DNA of 64,000 nucleotides from positions 248,001 through 312,000 of the forward strand of contig NZ_RBAL01000001.1 of the NCBI RefSeq assembly GCF_003626535.1, read 5' to 3'. The notes beneath the pieces are model-generated. The model did not search any database. It saw nothing but the letters and a program-made list of their open reading frames with translations, and had not been told where the DNA came from. Below, piece after piece: positions 8,500 through 17,845 of this stretch. The position numbers and the translations under genes are program-made. Every line of letters begins with the position of its first letter. Position 1 is the first letter of the stretch. Source of the DNA: Streptomyces hoynatensis. GTDB lineage: Bacteria; Actinomycetota; Actinomycetes; Streptomycetales; Streptomycetaceae.

Positions 8500-9684
8500 T
8501 CAGGCCGGGCGGACCGCCGCGTACCAGGGCATCGCGTCCACCGACTCGTACGTGATGACGTCGCCCGGCTTGGGCGCGTGGATGATCGTCCCGTCGCCCA
8601 CGTACATCCCGACGTGGCTGATGTCGGAGTAGAAGAAGACCAGGTCGCCCGGCTGAAGCTGGTCGCGGGACACCCGCGTGCCGATGTTCACCTGGTCCCA
8701 GGTCACCCGCGGGATCTCCACCCCGGCCGCCCGCCACGCCGCCTGGGTGAGGCCGGAGCAGTCGTAGGAGCTGGGGCCCGTCGCCCCCCACACGTACGGC
8801 TTGCCGAGCTGGGCCTCGGCGAAGGCGACCGCCGCCTCCGCCTGGGAGCCCGCGTCGGCGGGCGCCTCGGACTCCTGCTGCTCCTGCTCCTGCTGCCGGG
8901 CCGCCTCCTGCTGCGCCGCCCGCTCCTCCGCGGCCCGGCGCTGCTCCTCGGCGCGCCGCTCGGCCTCCTCCTGCTCCAGCCGCTCCAGCTCGTCGAGTTC
9001 GGCCTGCTCCTCGTCGCTGAGCTGGTCGAGCAGCGCCCGCGCCTCGGCGAGCCGGCCCTGCACCGTCTCCTTCTGGGTGGCGAGCTCGGCCCTGCGGTCC
9101 TCCAGATCCGTCAGCGCCTCGGCGGCCCCGGCCCGCTGGTCCTCGGCCTCCGCCTGCCGCTCCGTGTACTCCTGGAGCGCCCGCGACTGGAGGTCGCCGA
9201 GCCGGTCCAGCGTGTGGTGCCGGTCGAAGAAGCTCTGCGGGTCGGTGGCGAGCAGCAGCGCGGCCGTGTCGGACAGGCCGCTGCCCCCGGTGCGGTACTG
9301 CGCCGCGGCGAAGGAACCCAGCGCCCGGCGGGCCTCGTTGACCTGGTCGGTGGCCCTGGCGGCCTGGTCGAGCAGCTGGTCCACGGTGTCCTGCTGCCGG
9401 TCGACGTCCTCCTGGGCCTCGTCGTAGCGCTGGGTGGCGACCTCGGCCTCGCGATACAGCTCGTCGACCTGCTGCTGGACCTCGACCGCGCGCTGGTGCG
9501 CCGAGTCGGCGCGCTCGCGCTGCTCCTCTATGGAGGTCGGGTCGTTGTCGTCGGCCCAGGCGCCCTGCGTCAGCAGGGTCACCGAGGCGAGAGCGGCGGC
9601 ACCCACGCCGACGGCGCCGCGACGCGCGGCCGGGGAATCGAGGATGCCGTTGATTCCGTTGCGCGGCTTGCGGTGGGAACCCAA
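8500..9684 (-). CDS. Secreted NlpC/P60 peptidoglycan endopeptidase
   Basis: A 394-residue exported wall hydrolase. N-terminal signal region: basic MGSHRKPRNGING, then hydrophobic GAVGVGAAALASVTLLTQGAWA (cleavage near AWA). Residues ~50-255 are a long coiled coil rich in Glu/Gln/Ala, as in RipA-like hydrolases, ending in a Gln/Glu tract. The C-terminal ~115 residues are the NlpC/P60 domain: GKPYVWGATGPSSYDCSGL with the catalytic Cys, and DISHVGMYVGDG with the catalytic His. It cuts stem peptides between D-Glu and diaminopimelate in the family. Start is inferred as TTG 9684, giving MGSHRKPR like its homologues, with GGAAGGAG nine bases upstream. No ATG or GTG fits better. Confidence 0.9.
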   Translation of the reverse strand: MGSHRKPRNGINGILDSPAARRGAVGVGAAALASVTLLTQGAWADDNDPTSIEEQRERADSAHQRAVEVQQQVDELYREAEVATQRYDEAQEDVDRQQDTVDQLLDQAARATDQVNEARRALGSFAAAQYRTGGSGLSDTAALLLATDPQSFFDRHHTLDRLGDLQSRALQEYTERQAEAEDQRAGAAEALTDLEDRRAELATQKETVQGRLAEARALLDQLSDEEQAELDELERLEQEEAERRAEEQRRAAEERAAQQEAARQQEQEQQESEAPADAGSQAEAAVAFAEAQLGKPYVWGATGPSSYDCSGLTQAAWRAAGVEIPRVTWDQVNIGTRVSRDQLQPGDLVFFYSDISHVGMYVGDGTIIHAPKPGDVITYESVDAMPWYAAVRPA

Positions 9685-9835
9685 GACGGGCGTCTCCTTC
9701 CCTGCCCGCCCTCCCGGGTGGTTCCCCGGCCGGCGGCCGTGAACGAGCCGACGGCACCCCCAGCGTGCCCGGGACAAGCGGCGGCGGCTCGTGCCGCCGG
9801 GATCGGCGTCAGGGGAGCGAGCCACCTGCCGCCGC

Positions 9836-9865
9836 ACGGTAGCCACTCGCCGGGCCGTTTGTGAA
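9836..9865 (-). promoter_or_regulatory. Promoter of the NlpC/P60 hydrolase gene
   Basis: On the minus strand: TTCACA (9860-9865), 18-bp spacer, TACCGT (9836-9841). This is a good match to the housekeeping actinomycete promoter. Confidence 0.5.
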
Positions 9866-9996
9866 GGCCGATGTGCGATATGGGCGAAACCAATTCGTGA
9901 CCTTCGCCACGTCCGCCGCCCCGGCCAGGGCGCGGCCGGGGAGAAGGCGGGAAGGGGAGTTGCCCGAGTGCCGCCGCCCGTGTCAGGGGCGGGCTC

Positions 9997-10002
9997 TAGA
10001 CT
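9997..10002 (+). promoter_or_regulatory. pcrA -10 box, apparently leaderless
   Basis: TAGACT ends eight bases before the pcrA ATG and no SD is present in the gap, so the mRNA probably starts at or next to the start codon. Confidence 0.45.
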
Positions 10003-10010
10003 CGGCAGCG

Positions 10011-12578
10011 ATGAGCGGCCTCTTTGACGACAGCGTTTTTGACGGGCTTGACGGCCTCGGCGGGCCAGACGGGCTCGGCGGGCCAGACGGGCTCGGCGGG
10101 CTCGGCGGCCTCCCCGGCGGCACGGCGCCGGCGGGGCCGGGCGGCCTGCCCCGCGGGCGGGCGCCCCTCGCCCACGGCGAGGAGCCGCCGCCGGACCCCG
10201 AGGAGGAGCCGGCGGCCGAGGAGCTGCCGGAGGACCTGCCCGAGGACCTGTTCGCCGGGACCTTCGCCGACCCGGCCGCGGCCCGCGCGGAGGACGACGC
10301 GTACTACCGCAACGGGGCGCCGAAGCCGCTCGCCGACCCCGCCGCCCTGCTCGCCGGCCTCAACGAGCAGCAGCGCGCGGCCGTCACCCACAGCGGCTCC
10401 CCGCTGCTCATCGTGGCCGGCGCGGGCTCGGGCAAGACCCGCGTGCTCACCCACCGCATCGCCCACCTCCTCGCCGCCCGCAACGCCCACCCCGGGCAGA
10501 TCCTCGCGATCACCTTCACCAACAAGGCGGCCGGCGAGATGAAGGAGCGCGTCGAGGAGCTGGTCGGCCCGCGGGCCGCCGCGATGTGGGTGATGACCTT
10601 CCACAGCGCCTGCGTCCGCATCCTGCGCCGGGAGAGCAAGAAGCTCGGCTTCACCTCCAGCTTCTCGATCTACGACGCCGCCGACTCGCGCCGCCTGATG
10701 GCCCTGGTCTGCCGCGACCTGGACCTGGACCCCAAGCGGTTCCCGCCCAAGTCCTTCAGCGCCAAGGTCTCCCAGCTGAAGAACGAGCTGATCGACCCCG
10801 AGGACTACGCGGCGCAGGTCGCGGGCGAGGCCGCGGGCAGCTACGAGAAGACCGTCGCCGAGGCGTACACCCTCTACCAGGGGCGGCTGCGCGAGGCCAA
10901 CGCGCTGGACTTCGACGACATCATCATGACGGCCGTCCACCTGCTGGACGCCTTCCCCGACGTCGCCGAGCACTACCGGCGCCGCTTCCGGTACATCCTG
11001 GTCGACGAGTACCAGGACACCAACATCGCCCAGTACACCCTGATCCGGCTGCTCGTCGGGCGGCAGGACCCGGGCGAGCTGTGCGTGGTGGGCGACGCCG
11101 ACCAGTCCATCTACGCCTTCCGCGGCGCCACGATCCGCAACATCCTCCAGTTCGAGCAGGACTTCCCCGACGCCACGACGCTGCTGCTGGAGCAGAACTA
11201 CCGCTCCACCCAGACCATCCTCTCCGCCGCGAACGCCGTCATCGCCCGCAACGAGGCGCGGCGCCCCAAGAACCTGTGGACGCAGGAGGGCGCGGGCGCC
11301 AGGATCACCGGGTACGTCGCCGACACCGAGCACGACGAGGCGCAGTTCGTCGCCGACGAGATCGACCGGCTCACCGACGCGAAGGAGGCCACCCCGGGCG
11401 ACGTCGCCGTCTTCTACCGGACGAACGCGCAGTCCCGGGTCTTCGAGGAGATCTTCATCCGCGTCGGCCTGCCCTACAAGGTGGTGGGCGGCGTCCGCTT
11501 CTACGAGCGGCGCGAGGTCCGCGACGTGCTGGCCTACCTCAGGGTGCTCGCCAACCCCGAGGACACGGTCCCGCTGCGCCGCATCCTCAACGTGCCCAAG
11601 CGCGGCATCGGGGAGCGGGCCGAGGCGATGATCGACGCCCTCGCCCAGCGCGAGCGGATCTCCTTCGCCCAGGCGCTGCGGCGGGTGGACGAGGCGTACG
11701 GGATGGCGGCGCGCTCGGCGAACGCCGTCAAGCGGTTCAACGCCCTGCTGGAGCAGCTGCGTACCGTCGCCGAGTCGGGGGCGGGACCGGCCACGGTGCT
11801 TGAGGCGGTGCTTGAGCAGACCGGCTATCTCGCCGAGTTGCAGTCCTCCTCCGACCCGCAGGACGAGACCAGGGTGGAGAATCTCCAGGAACTCGCCGCC
11901 GTCGCCCTGGAATTCGAGCAGGAACGCGAGGAGGACGATCCGGGCAGCCTCGCCGACTTCCTGGAGCGGGTGGCGCTGGTGGCCGACTCGGACGAGATCC
12001 CGGAGGCCGCCGAGGAAGGCGGCGGCGTGGTCACCCTGATGACCCTGCACACCGCCAAGGGCCTGGAGTTCCCCGTGGTCTTCCTGACCGGCATGGAGGA
12101 CGGCGTCTTCCCGCACCAGCGCTCGATGCACCGGACCAAGGAGCTGGAGGAGGAGCGGCGGCTGGCCTACGTCGGCATCACCAGGGCCAGGCGCCGGCTC
12201 TACGTCACGCGCTCCGAGCTGCGCAGCGCCTGGGGCCAGCCGCAGCACAACCCGCCCTCGCGGTTCCTCGACGAGATCCCGGCGGAGTACCTGGACTGGC
12301 GGCGCACCGGCGCGGCCGCCGCCCCGCCGCCCCCCGCGGCCTCCGCCGCCCCGCGCGCCCGCAACCGGCTGGGCGCCGGCGGCTTCGCCACCGGCCGGAT
12401 CAAGGACCGCCAGGTGATCGCGCTGGCCCCGGGGGACCGGGTGACGCACGACAGCTTCGGTCTCGGCACGGTCGTCTCGGTGCAGGGGGCCGGGGACCGG
12501 GCGGAGGCCACCATCGACTTCGGCGGGGAAAAGCCCAAGCGGCTGTTGCTGCGGTACGCCCCCGTGGAAAAGCTCTGA
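10011..12578 (+). CDS. pcrA: ATP-dependent DNA helicase PcrA/UvrD
   Basis: An 855-residue superfamily 1A 3'-5' helicase for repair and for clearing recombination intermediates. The first ~105 residues are an acidic, Gly-rich extension with a repeated GGPDGLGG unit. The Q-motif region is LNEQQRAAVTHSGSPLLIVA, Walker A AGAGSGKTRVLTHRI, motif II VDEYQDTN, motif III GDADQSIYAFRGA, motif IV EQNYRST, motif V TLHTAKGLEFPVVF and motif VI YVGITRARRRL. The C-terminal ~70 residues (DRVTHDSFGLGTVVSVQG) match the small Tudor-like domain that contacts RNA polymerase in PcrA. ATG 10011 (MSGLFDDS) sits behind a leaderless-type -10 box; the upstream extension of the frame is non-coding. Confidence 0.95.
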   Translation: MSGLFDDSVFDGLDGLGGPDGLGGPDGLGGLGGLPGGTAPAGPGGLPRGRAPLAHGEEPPPDPEEEPAAEELPEDLPEDLFAGTFADPAAARAEDDAYYRNGAPKPLADPAALLAGLNEQQRAAVTHSGSPLLIVAGAGSGKTRVLTHRIAHLLAARNAHPGQILAITFTNKAAGEMKERVEELVGPRAAAMWVMTFHSACVRILRRESKKLGFTSSFSIYDAADSRRLMALVCRDLDLDPKRFPPKSFSAKVSQLKNELIDPEDYAAQVAGEAAGSYEKTVAEAYTLYQGRLREANALDFDDIIMTAVHLLDAFPDVAEHYRRRFRYILVDEYQDTNIAQYTLIRLLVGRQDPGELCVVGDADQSIYAFRGATIRNILQFEQDFPDATTLLLEQNYRSTQTILSAANAVIARNEARRPKNLWTQEGAGARITGYVADTEHDEAQFVADEIDRLTDAKEATPGDVAVFYRTNAQSRVFEEIFIRVGLPYKVVGGVRFYERREVRDVLAYLRVLANPEDTVPLRRILNVPKRGIGERAEAMIDALAQRERISFAQALRRVDEAYGMAARSANAVKRFNALLEQLRTVAESGAGPATVLEAVLEQTGYLAELQSSSDPQDETRVENLQELAAVALEFEQEREEDDPGSLADFLERVALVADSDEIPEAAEEGGGVVTLMTLHTAKGLEFPVVFLTGMEDGVFPHQRSMHRTKELEEERRLAYVGITRARRRLYVTRSELRSAWGQPQHNPPSRFLDEIPAEYLDWRRTGAAAAPPPPAASAAPRARNRLGAGGFATGRIKDRQVIALAPGDRVTHDSFGLGTVVSVQGAGDRAEATIDFGGEKPKRLLLRYAPVEKL

Positions 12579-12625
12579 CCTTTGCCGTGTAGTGTCGCCG
12601 ATATGTCACAGACCGGGGAAAGGGC

Positions 12626-12655
12626 TTGTGGTAGAGCGGCCGGGGGCGATTAGCT
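12626..12655 (+). promoter_or_regulatory. Promoter of the Pro/Gln-rich membrane protein gene
   Basis: TTGTGG (12626-12631), 18-bp spacer, TTAGCT (12650-12655). The leader that follows contains an 8-bp inverted repeat CGTACTCC (12671-12678) / GGAGTACG (12695-12702). Confidence 0.4.
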
Positions 12656-12731
12656 TCGAGCGGCAATGTTCGTACTCCAGTTCCTTCTGTCCCCGGAGTA
12701 CGTACCGTCTCTGATTCCCAGGGGGAACGAC

Positions 12732-13442
12732 ATGAGCCAGCCCTGGCAGCCGCCGCCGGACAACGGCGGCGGATTCGGCCAGCCACCGCAGCCCTACGGC
12801 CAGCAGCCCCCGCCGCCGCAGCCCGCGCCCTCGCCCTACGGGCAGCCGCAGCCGCCGCAGCAGCAGGGGTACGGCTACCCTCCGCCGCAGCCGCAGCAGG
12901 GCTATGGCTACCCGCCCCAGCAGCCGCAGCCGTTCGGCGCCCCCGCGCCCGGCGGCTACCCGGGGCCCGGCGCGCCGGGCCCGGGCGCCGCGAACAACAA
13001 CGTGGCGCTCGCGGTCGCCGGCATGGTGGTCGGGGTGATCGTGGCCGCCCTGCTCTACGGCCTCCTCTACCGCGCGATGTACGACGACGACTCGGGCGAG
13101 GTCACGCAGATCAGCTACGCCTCCCTCGCGGTGGGCCTGCTGGTCGGCCTGGCCCCGGCGTTCTTCGCCAGGAAGAACTGGCCGCTCTACATCACGGCGG
13201 CGGTGCTCGCGCTGCTCGCGGCGATACTCGGGGAGCTGTTCGGGACGGCGCTGATCGTCTCGCACCAGGCGGAGCAGTACATGGGCGCCGACAAGAGCGG
13301 CTTCTGGGTGCTGTTCAACTATCCACAGGACACGTGGGACCTGTGGTCGGACGGCAACGAGTTCATCAACTACGTCTTCCTCTGCTTTGCGCCGGCCGGT
13401 GCCATCGGCATCTGCCAGGCCATCCTGCGCCGGAGGCCGTGA
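12732..13442 (+). CDS. Pro/Gln-rich tail-anchored membrane protein, unknown function
   Basis: A 236-residue protein. Residues 1-~88 are a low-complexity Pro/Gln/Gly/Tyr tail (QQGYGYPPPQPQQGYGYPP), as seen in many actinomycete envelope proteins. After it come about four TM segments: VALAVAGMVVGVIVAALLYGLL, YASLAVGLLVGLAPAFF, LYITAAVLALLAAILGELF and the final NYVFLCFAPAGAIGICQAIL. A long extracytoplasmic loop (~170-205, rich in Asp/Trp) lies before the last one. I do not recognise a family. ATG 12732 has GGGGGAAC upstream. An in-frame ATG at 12666 lies inside the leader hairpin region and is less likely. Confidence 0.75.
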   Translation: MSQPWQPPPDNGGGFGQPPQPYGQQPPPPQPAPSPYGQPQPPQQQGYGYPPPQPQQGYGYPPQQPQPFGAPAPGGYPGPGAPGPGAANNNVALAVAGMVVGVIVAALLYGLLYRAMYDDDSGEVTQISYASLAVGLLVGLAPAFFARKNWPLYITAAVLALLAAILGELFGTALIVSHQAEQYMGADKSGFWVLFNYPQDTWDLWSDGNEFINYVFLCFAPAGAIGICQAILRRRP

Positions 13443-13788
13443 GCCCGCGCCCCACGCGCGCCCTCGGCAAGGCCCGCCACTTCCCCCGGGGAGCGGCGGG
13501 CCTTCCGCTTGCCGCCCCGTGCCGAGGCGGCCCACGCGTCCCCGGCATCCGCGTTCCGGCGGCCGGGGCGTTCGCGCACGCGCGGGCAAGGGCCGGGCGG
13601 CACCCGGGGCGCAGGCGTGCGCCGCCCGCGGGCGTGCGCGGGCGTGCGGGGACGGCGGGTCTACGCCGGCGTGCGGGGGCGGGGGGCGTGGGGGAGGGGG
13701 CTGCGGCGCGCGGGCCGGTGACCGGGCGACGCGCCCCGGGAGAGACCGGCCCGCCGGCGCCGCCGGGGGCCGGGCCCGGCTCCGCGGC
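13443..13788. other. 346-bp convergent intergenic region
   Basis: Contains the terminator at 13469-13504. The rest is very GC-rich with short GCGTGCG-type repeats; I see no gene in it. Confidence 0.5.
13469..13504 (+). terminator. Hairpin terminator
   Basis: AAGGCCCGCC / GGCGGGCCTT, 10-bp perfect stem, 26 bp after the membrane-protein stop. Confidence 0.55.
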
Positions 13789-15600
13789 TCAGGTGGGTTC
13801 CAGGCCGTGTTCCCGCAGCCAGGGCAGCGGGTCGATGGCCGAGCCGCCGCCCGGCCGCACCTCGAAGTGCAGGTGCGGGCCCGTGGAGTTGCCCGAGTTC
13901 CCCGAGTACGCGATGACGGTGCCCGCCTGCACCGAGCCGGACTGGTAGACCGTGCTGCTGAGGTGGCAATACCAGGTCTCGGTGCCGTCCGGGGCGGTGA
14001 GGATCAGCATGTTGCCGTAGGAGACGTTCCACTGGGTCCTGATGGTCCCGTCGGTGGCCGCCATCACCGGGGTGCCCCAGGAGACGGGGAAGTCGATGCC
14101 GGTGTGCACGGACATCCAGTTGACCCCGGCCTGGCCGAAGTAGGCGCTGAGCCCGTGCTGTTCGACCGGCAGGAAGAACTTGGGCCGCAACGCCTCCTGG
14201 CGCTCGGCCTCCTCCTCGGCGGCCCGCTCCTCCGCCTCGTGCTGCGCCTGCAGGTCGAGCTGGCCCTGGGTGAGGCTCGCGCGCTCCGCGTAGTCGCCCG
14301 CGGCGGCCGAGAGGCTGACCAGCTGGGTGTCGAACTCCTGGTTGGCCGGCAGCTCCTCGACCTCGGAGGGGTCGGGCGCGGCCACCGGCGCGCGGTCCTC
14401 GGAGCCGGTCTCCGTCTCGGAGACGGTCGCCGCGGTGGCGACGGCGGTGACGCCGAGCACCGCGAGCGAGGGGGCGGCGACGCTGAAGAAGGCGGACCTG
14501 GCGCGGGGCCTGATCGACCGCCGCCGCCCGCGCCGCGCCGCGAGTTCCTCCCGGCCCCCGGCCGCGGCGGGAGCCGGCTCCTCCCGCTCCCGGGATTCCG
14601 CGGGCTCCTCCGGCTCCGGGAGAGCGGCGTCCTGCGCGAGGTCCTGCTCCCCCGCGCCGTCCGTAAACGGCGTGAATTCCGCCGACCCGGCGAACTCGGT
14701 CTCGAACTCCGCCCGGAAACCGCCGTCGGGGTCCGTCCCGTCCGCCGTGGCGCCGGCGGGGGCGGCGCCGGGGAATTCCGCCGGAGTTCCGGCCGGGAAC
14801 TCCGCCTCCGCGCCCGGGTAACCCGGGTAACCGGCGTAGTCGGGACAACTCTCGTAACCGGCCTGGTATTCGGCCTGCCCCGAGTGCCCGGAGGGCGCGA
14901 ACCGTCCCGCGAATGCGGCGGGTTCGCCCTGTTCCTGCCCGGCGGCCTGCGCCGCCCCGGGAAAACCCGGGTAGGTCCCGTACGCCGCCTCCTGCGGGTG
15001 CCCGGCCTCTCCCGGGTAGCCGGAGGGGGCGGGGTAACCCTCCTGCGGAACGCCGCCGTTGCCCGTCTCGCCCGGGCCGCCCCAGCCGGCCTGGGCCGGG
15101 TACCCGGCGCCCTGGCCGGCGGCGAATCCCGCCGTGGACCCGTCCGGCACGCCGTCGGTGAACCCGTCCGGCACGCCGTCGGTGAACCCCGCCGGGTAAC
15201 CGGCCGTGAACCCGGGCTGCGCCCCGGAGCCGTCCGCCGTGCCGTACGCGCCCGCCTGGCCCGCGTCCTGCGCGGCCCAGGCGCCGTCCCAGCCCGGGGT
15301 GCCGTGCGCGGGGGTGTCGTAGGAGAGCCCGCCGTCCCAGCCGCCGCCGTACGCCCCCTCGAAGGCCGCGCCCTGCGCCCCGGGGCCCGCCTGTCCGTAC
15401 CAGTCCTGGGGGGCGTACTGGCCGGGAATGCCCGTCGTGGCCTGGGCCGCGGCGGCCCAGTCGCCCTCGTGGCCGAGGGTGGCGGTTGCGGTGGCGGTGG
15501 TCTGCCGGCCGTAGGGGTCGAGAACGTCCGGTGTGGCGTAGGCGCCGTAGCCGGGGTAATCCGATGGCTCGGACGTTCCCGACAGCAGACGATCGCTCAC
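13789..15600 (-). CDS. M23-family cell-wall metallopeptidase with long low-complexity N-terminus
   Basis: A 603-residue envelope protein. Residues 1-~330 are low complexity, rich in Gly/Ala/Tyr/Pro, with short repeats such as GFTDGVPDG. A basic stretch (RRGRRRSIRPRARS) precedes one TM/signal segment AAPSLAVLGVTAVATAATV (~375). A coiled-coil region (QAQHEAEERAAEEEAERQ) leads to the M23 LytM domain at ~480-603. Zn ligands are visible in HTGIDFPVSWGTPV and in the HxH of STGPHLHFEVRPGG. This is an endopeptidase or hydrolase regulator acting outside the membrane. GTG 15600 was chosen (VSDRLLSG); the frame stays open for another 990 bases across an oppositely oriented gene and cannot be coding there. 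Confidence 0.88.
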   Translation of the reverse strand: MSDRLLSGTSEPSDYPGYGAYATPDVLDPYGRQTTATATATLGHEGDWAAAAQATTGIPGQYAPQDWYGQAGPGAQGAAFEGAYGGGWDGGLSYDTPAHGTPGWDGAWAAQDAGQAGAYGTADGSGAQPGFTAGYPAGFTDGVPDGFTDGVPDGSTAGFAAGQGAGYPAQAGWGGPGETGNGGVPQEGYPAPSGYPGEAGHPQEAAYGTYPGFPGAAQAAGQEQGEPAAFAGRFAPSGHSGQAEYQAGYESCPDYAGYPGYPGAEAEFPAGTPAEFPGAAPAGATADGTDPDGGFRAEFETEFAGSAEFTPFTDGAGEQDLAQDAALPEPEEPAESREREEPAPAAAGGREELAARRGRRRSIRPRARSAFFSVAAPSLAVLGVTAVATAATVSETETGSEDRAPVAAPDPSEVEELPANQEFDTQLVSLSAAAGDYAERASLTQGQLDLQAQHEAEERAAEEEAERQEALRPKFFLPVEQHGLSAYFGQAGVNWMSVHTGIDFPVSWGTPVMAATDGTIRTQWNVSYGNMLILTAPDGTETWYCHLSSTVYQSGSVQAGTVIAYSGNSGNSTGPHLHFEVRPGGGSAIDPLPWLREHGLEPT

Positions 15601-15993
15601 TGACAACGCCTTTCGGCTCGACAACAGGAGCTGGGTGGGTGCCCTGCGGCTGCGGTGCCGCGACTGTACCCGGCGGTAGACGGCGGCCACAATCTTTCCC
15701 CCGGGCTTGGCGGCTTTCCCGGGCTCAGGAAACGGGCAATAGCCTGCCTTTTCGGCGGCGCACTCATGGACACGGCACGATTTGTTCGAAAGGCGTTCGA
15801 GCGGGGGTGCGGGAACGCGCCCGGGCGGCGGCCCGCGGCACCGCGGGCGCGTTGCCCGAAGTGTCGCGGAGCGCGCCGCCGGGGAAGGGCTCCCGGGCGG
15901 GCCGCGGTGCGAGATCCTGGGAGGAGTCTGCGTGCGCAGTCCGTTCGCTATCCGCTGCCGGCGCCGAGCCGGCGGGTTCCCTGGGAGGGTCAG
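15601..15993. other. 393-bp divergent region, M23 gene and B12-binding protein
   Basis: Must hold promoters for both genes. On the minus strand GGCTATTGCC near 15737-15750 could be a -10 region for the M23 gene. A pair of GTTCGA hexamers (15784-15789, 15795-15800) is spaced one helical turn apart. No cobalamin riboswitch was recognised before the B12-binding gene. Confidence 0.4.
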
Positions 15994-16410
15994 ATGGGTG
16001 AGCCGGGTCCCCTTCGCGTGGTGGTCGCCAAGCCAGGTCTCGACGGGCACGACCGGGGCGTGAAGGTCATCGCCAGGGCGCTGCGCGACGCCGGGATGGA
16101 GGTGATCTACACGGGCCTGCACCAGACTCCGGAGCAGATCGTGGACACCGCGATCCAGGAGGACGCCGACGCGATCGGCCTCTCCATCCTCTCCGGCGCG
16201 CACAACACCCTCTTCGCGCGGGTGATCGAGCTGCTGCGGGAGCGGGACGCCGCCGACATCACCGTCTTCGGCGGCGGGATCATCCCCGAGGCCGACATCC
16301 CGGCCCTCAAGGCGGCCGGGGTCGCGGAGATCTTCACGCCGGGCGCGCCGACCGGGGACGTGGTCGCCTGGGTCAGGGCCCACGCCCGCCAGGGCATCGG
16401 CGCAGCGTAG
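15994..16410 (+). CDS. Cobalamin-binding small subunit of an acyl-CoA mutase (IcmB/MCM type)
   Basis: A 138-residue stand-alone B12-binding domain. The cobalamin-ligand motif DxHxxG is seen in [18 protein letters not shown]. The SxL motif is [11 protein letters not shown] and the GG motif is [12 protein letters not shown]. Together with a large catalytic subunit, such proteins rearrange isobutyryl-CoA/n-butyryl-CoA or methylmalonyl/succinyl-CoA. Length fits the Streptomyces IcmB small subunit (about 136 residues). No large subunit lies in the window, so its partner must be encoded elsewhere. GGGAGG seven bases before the ATG fixes the start. Neighbouring sucCD also uses succinyl-CoA, which may be more than coincidence. 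Confidence 0.85.
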   Translation: MGEPGPLRVVVAKPGLDGHDRGVKVIARALRDAGMEVIYTGLHQTPEQIVDTAIQEDADAIGLSILSGAHNTLFARVIELLRERDAADITVFGGGIIPEADIPALKAAGVAEIFTPGAPTGDVVAWVRAHARQGIGAA

Positions 16411-16492
16411 CGGGCGGGCGGCGCGCGGCGGGCGCGGCGGGCGTGGCGGGGACCGACTGTGACGGGTCTCACCGCCCACTCGGGACCCGGGG

Positions 16493-16521
16493 TTCATAAC
16501 CCCCCACGGTGCCCCGATACG
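16493..16521 (+). promoter_or_regulatory. Candidate sucC promoter
   Basis: TTCATA (16493-16498), 17-bp spacer, GATACG (16516-16521). The -35 lies within the small inverted repeat GGGGTT-cat-AACCCC. Moderate match only. Confidence 0.3.
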
Positions 16522-16633
16522 CTCGACTTCGGACCTGCCGCGTGCTCCGTCGCTCTCGTACCACGTCACGCGGCCACGCGGCACGCCCACGCTGACAACG
16601 AACCGCGAGACATTGATTGAGGGACGGACGCGC

Positions 16634-17809
16634 GTGGACCTGTTCGAGTATCAGGCGAAAGACCTCTTCGCCAAGCATGACGTACCGGTGCTGGCCGGCG
16701 AGGTCATCGAGACGCCGGAGGCGGCGCGCGAGGTGGCCGAGCGACTCGGCGGCCGCGCGGTCGTCAAGGCGCAGGTCAAGACCGGTGGCCGGGGCAAGGC
16801 GGGCGGCGTGAAGCTGGCCGCCGACCCCGAGGACGCGGTCGAGAAGGCCAGGGCGATCCTGGGCATGGACATCAAGGGGCACACGGTGCACCGCGTGATG
16901 CTGGCGGAGACCGCCGACATCGCCGAGGAGTACTACGTCTCCTTCCTGCTCGACCGCACCAACCGGACGTTCCTCGCCATGGCCTCGATCGAGGGCGGCA
17001 TGGAGATCGAGGAGGTCGCCGCGACCAAGCCGGAGGCGCTGGCCAGGATCCCGGTGGACCCGATCGACGGCGTCACCGAGGCCAAGGCCAGGGAGATCGT
17101 CCAGGCCGCGCGGTTCCCCGAGGAGGTCGCCGGCCAGGTCGTCGAGGTGCTGCAGCGCCTGTGGACCGTCTTCATCGAGGAGGACGCCCTCCTCGTCGAG
17201 GTGAACCCGCTGGTCAAGACGGCCGAGGGGAAGATCATCGCCCTCGACGGCAAGGTGTCCCTCGACGCGAACGCCGAGTTCCGCCAGCCGGGGCACGCCG
17301 CCCTTGAGGACAAGGCCGCGGCCAACCCGCTGGAGGCCGCGGCCAAGGAGCGGGGCCTCAACTACGTCAAGCTGGAGGGCGGCAGCGTCGGCATCATCGG
17401 CAACGGCGCGGGCCTCGTGATGAGCACCCTGGACGTCGTCGCCTACGCCGGCGAGGCCCACGGGGGCGTCAAGCCCGCCAACTTCCTCGACATCGGCGGC
17501 GGCGCCTCGGCCGAGGTGATGGCCAACGGCCTGGAGATCATCCTCGGCGACCCCGAGGTCAAGTCCGTCTTCGTCAACGTCTTCGGCGGCATCACCGCCT
17601 GTGACGCGGTCGCCAACGGCATCGTGCAGGCCCTCGAACTGCTCAAGTCCAAGGGCGAGAACGTGTCCAAGCCGCTCGTCGTCCGGCTCGACGGCAACAA
17701 CGCGGAGCTCGGCCGCAAGATCCTCACCGACGCCGACCACCCGCTGGTCGAGCAGGTGGACACCATGGACGGCGCCGCCAACCGCGCCGCCGAGCTGGCC
17801 GCGAAGTAA
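16634..17809 (+). CDS. sucC: Succinyl-CoA ligase (ADP-forming) beta subunit
   Basis: A 391-residue TCA-cycle enzyme subunit; with SucD it converts succinyl-CoA to succinate and ATP. The ATP-grasp domain covers ~1-240: [19 protein letters not shown] at the start, [20 protein letters not shown] for nucleotide binding and EVNPLV for the Mg-binding Glu/Asn. The C-terminal CoA-ligase domain has [23 protein letters not shown] and [17 protein letters not shown] 16634 is the family start and has GAGGGA upstream; the frame could begin seven codons earlier at TTG. It is followed 36 bp later by sucD in one operon. Confidence 0.97.
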   Translation: MDLFEYQAKDLFAKHDVPVLAGEVIETPEAAREVAERLGGRAVVKAQVKTGGRGKAGGVKLAADPEDAVEKARAILGMDIKGHTVHRVMLAETADIAEEYYVSFLLDRTNRTFLAMASIEGGMEIEEVAATKPEALARIPVDPIDGVTEAKAREIVQAARFPEEVAGQVVEVLQRLWTVFIEEDALLVEVNPLVKTAEGKIIALDGKVSLDANAEFRQPGHAALEDKAAANPLEAAAKERGLNYVKLEGGSVGIIGNGAGLVMSTLDVVAYAGEAHGGVKPANFLDIGGGASAEVMANGLEIILGDPEVKSVFVNVFGGITACDAVANGIVQALELLKSKGENVSKPLVVRLDGNNAELGRKILTDADHPLVEQVDTMDGAANRAAELAAK

Positions 17810-17845
17810 GCAAGCATCCCGAAGACGACGAGGACACACACCACC

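Larger units (their letters stand above)
9685..10010. other. 326-bp divergent region between NlpC/P60 gene and pcrA
   Basis: Contains the NlpC/P60 promoter (9836-9865, minus strand) with a leader of about 145 nt, and the -10 box of pcrA at 9997-10002. The long GC-rich leader could be structured. I looked for the c-di-AMP riboswitch that precedes many Streptomyces wall-hydrolase genes and did not find its conserved core. Confidence 0.5.

Noticed and set aside
9685..9841. c-di-AMP (ydaO-type) riboswitch in the NlpC/P60 leader
   Set aside because: A GGGGAACC stretch is present, but the other conserved blocks (such as GGGGTGAAT) are missing and the order is wrong. A covariance-model search of 9685-9841 (minus strand) would decide.
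15601..15993. Cobalamin riboswitch before the B12-binding subunit
   Set aside because: No B12-box-like sequence seen; the gene is a B12 user, not a transporter or synthesis gene.
15601..16590. N-terminal extension of the M23 protein
   Set aside because: The frame stays open but runs antisense to the B12-binding gene and has no plausible SD further upstream.
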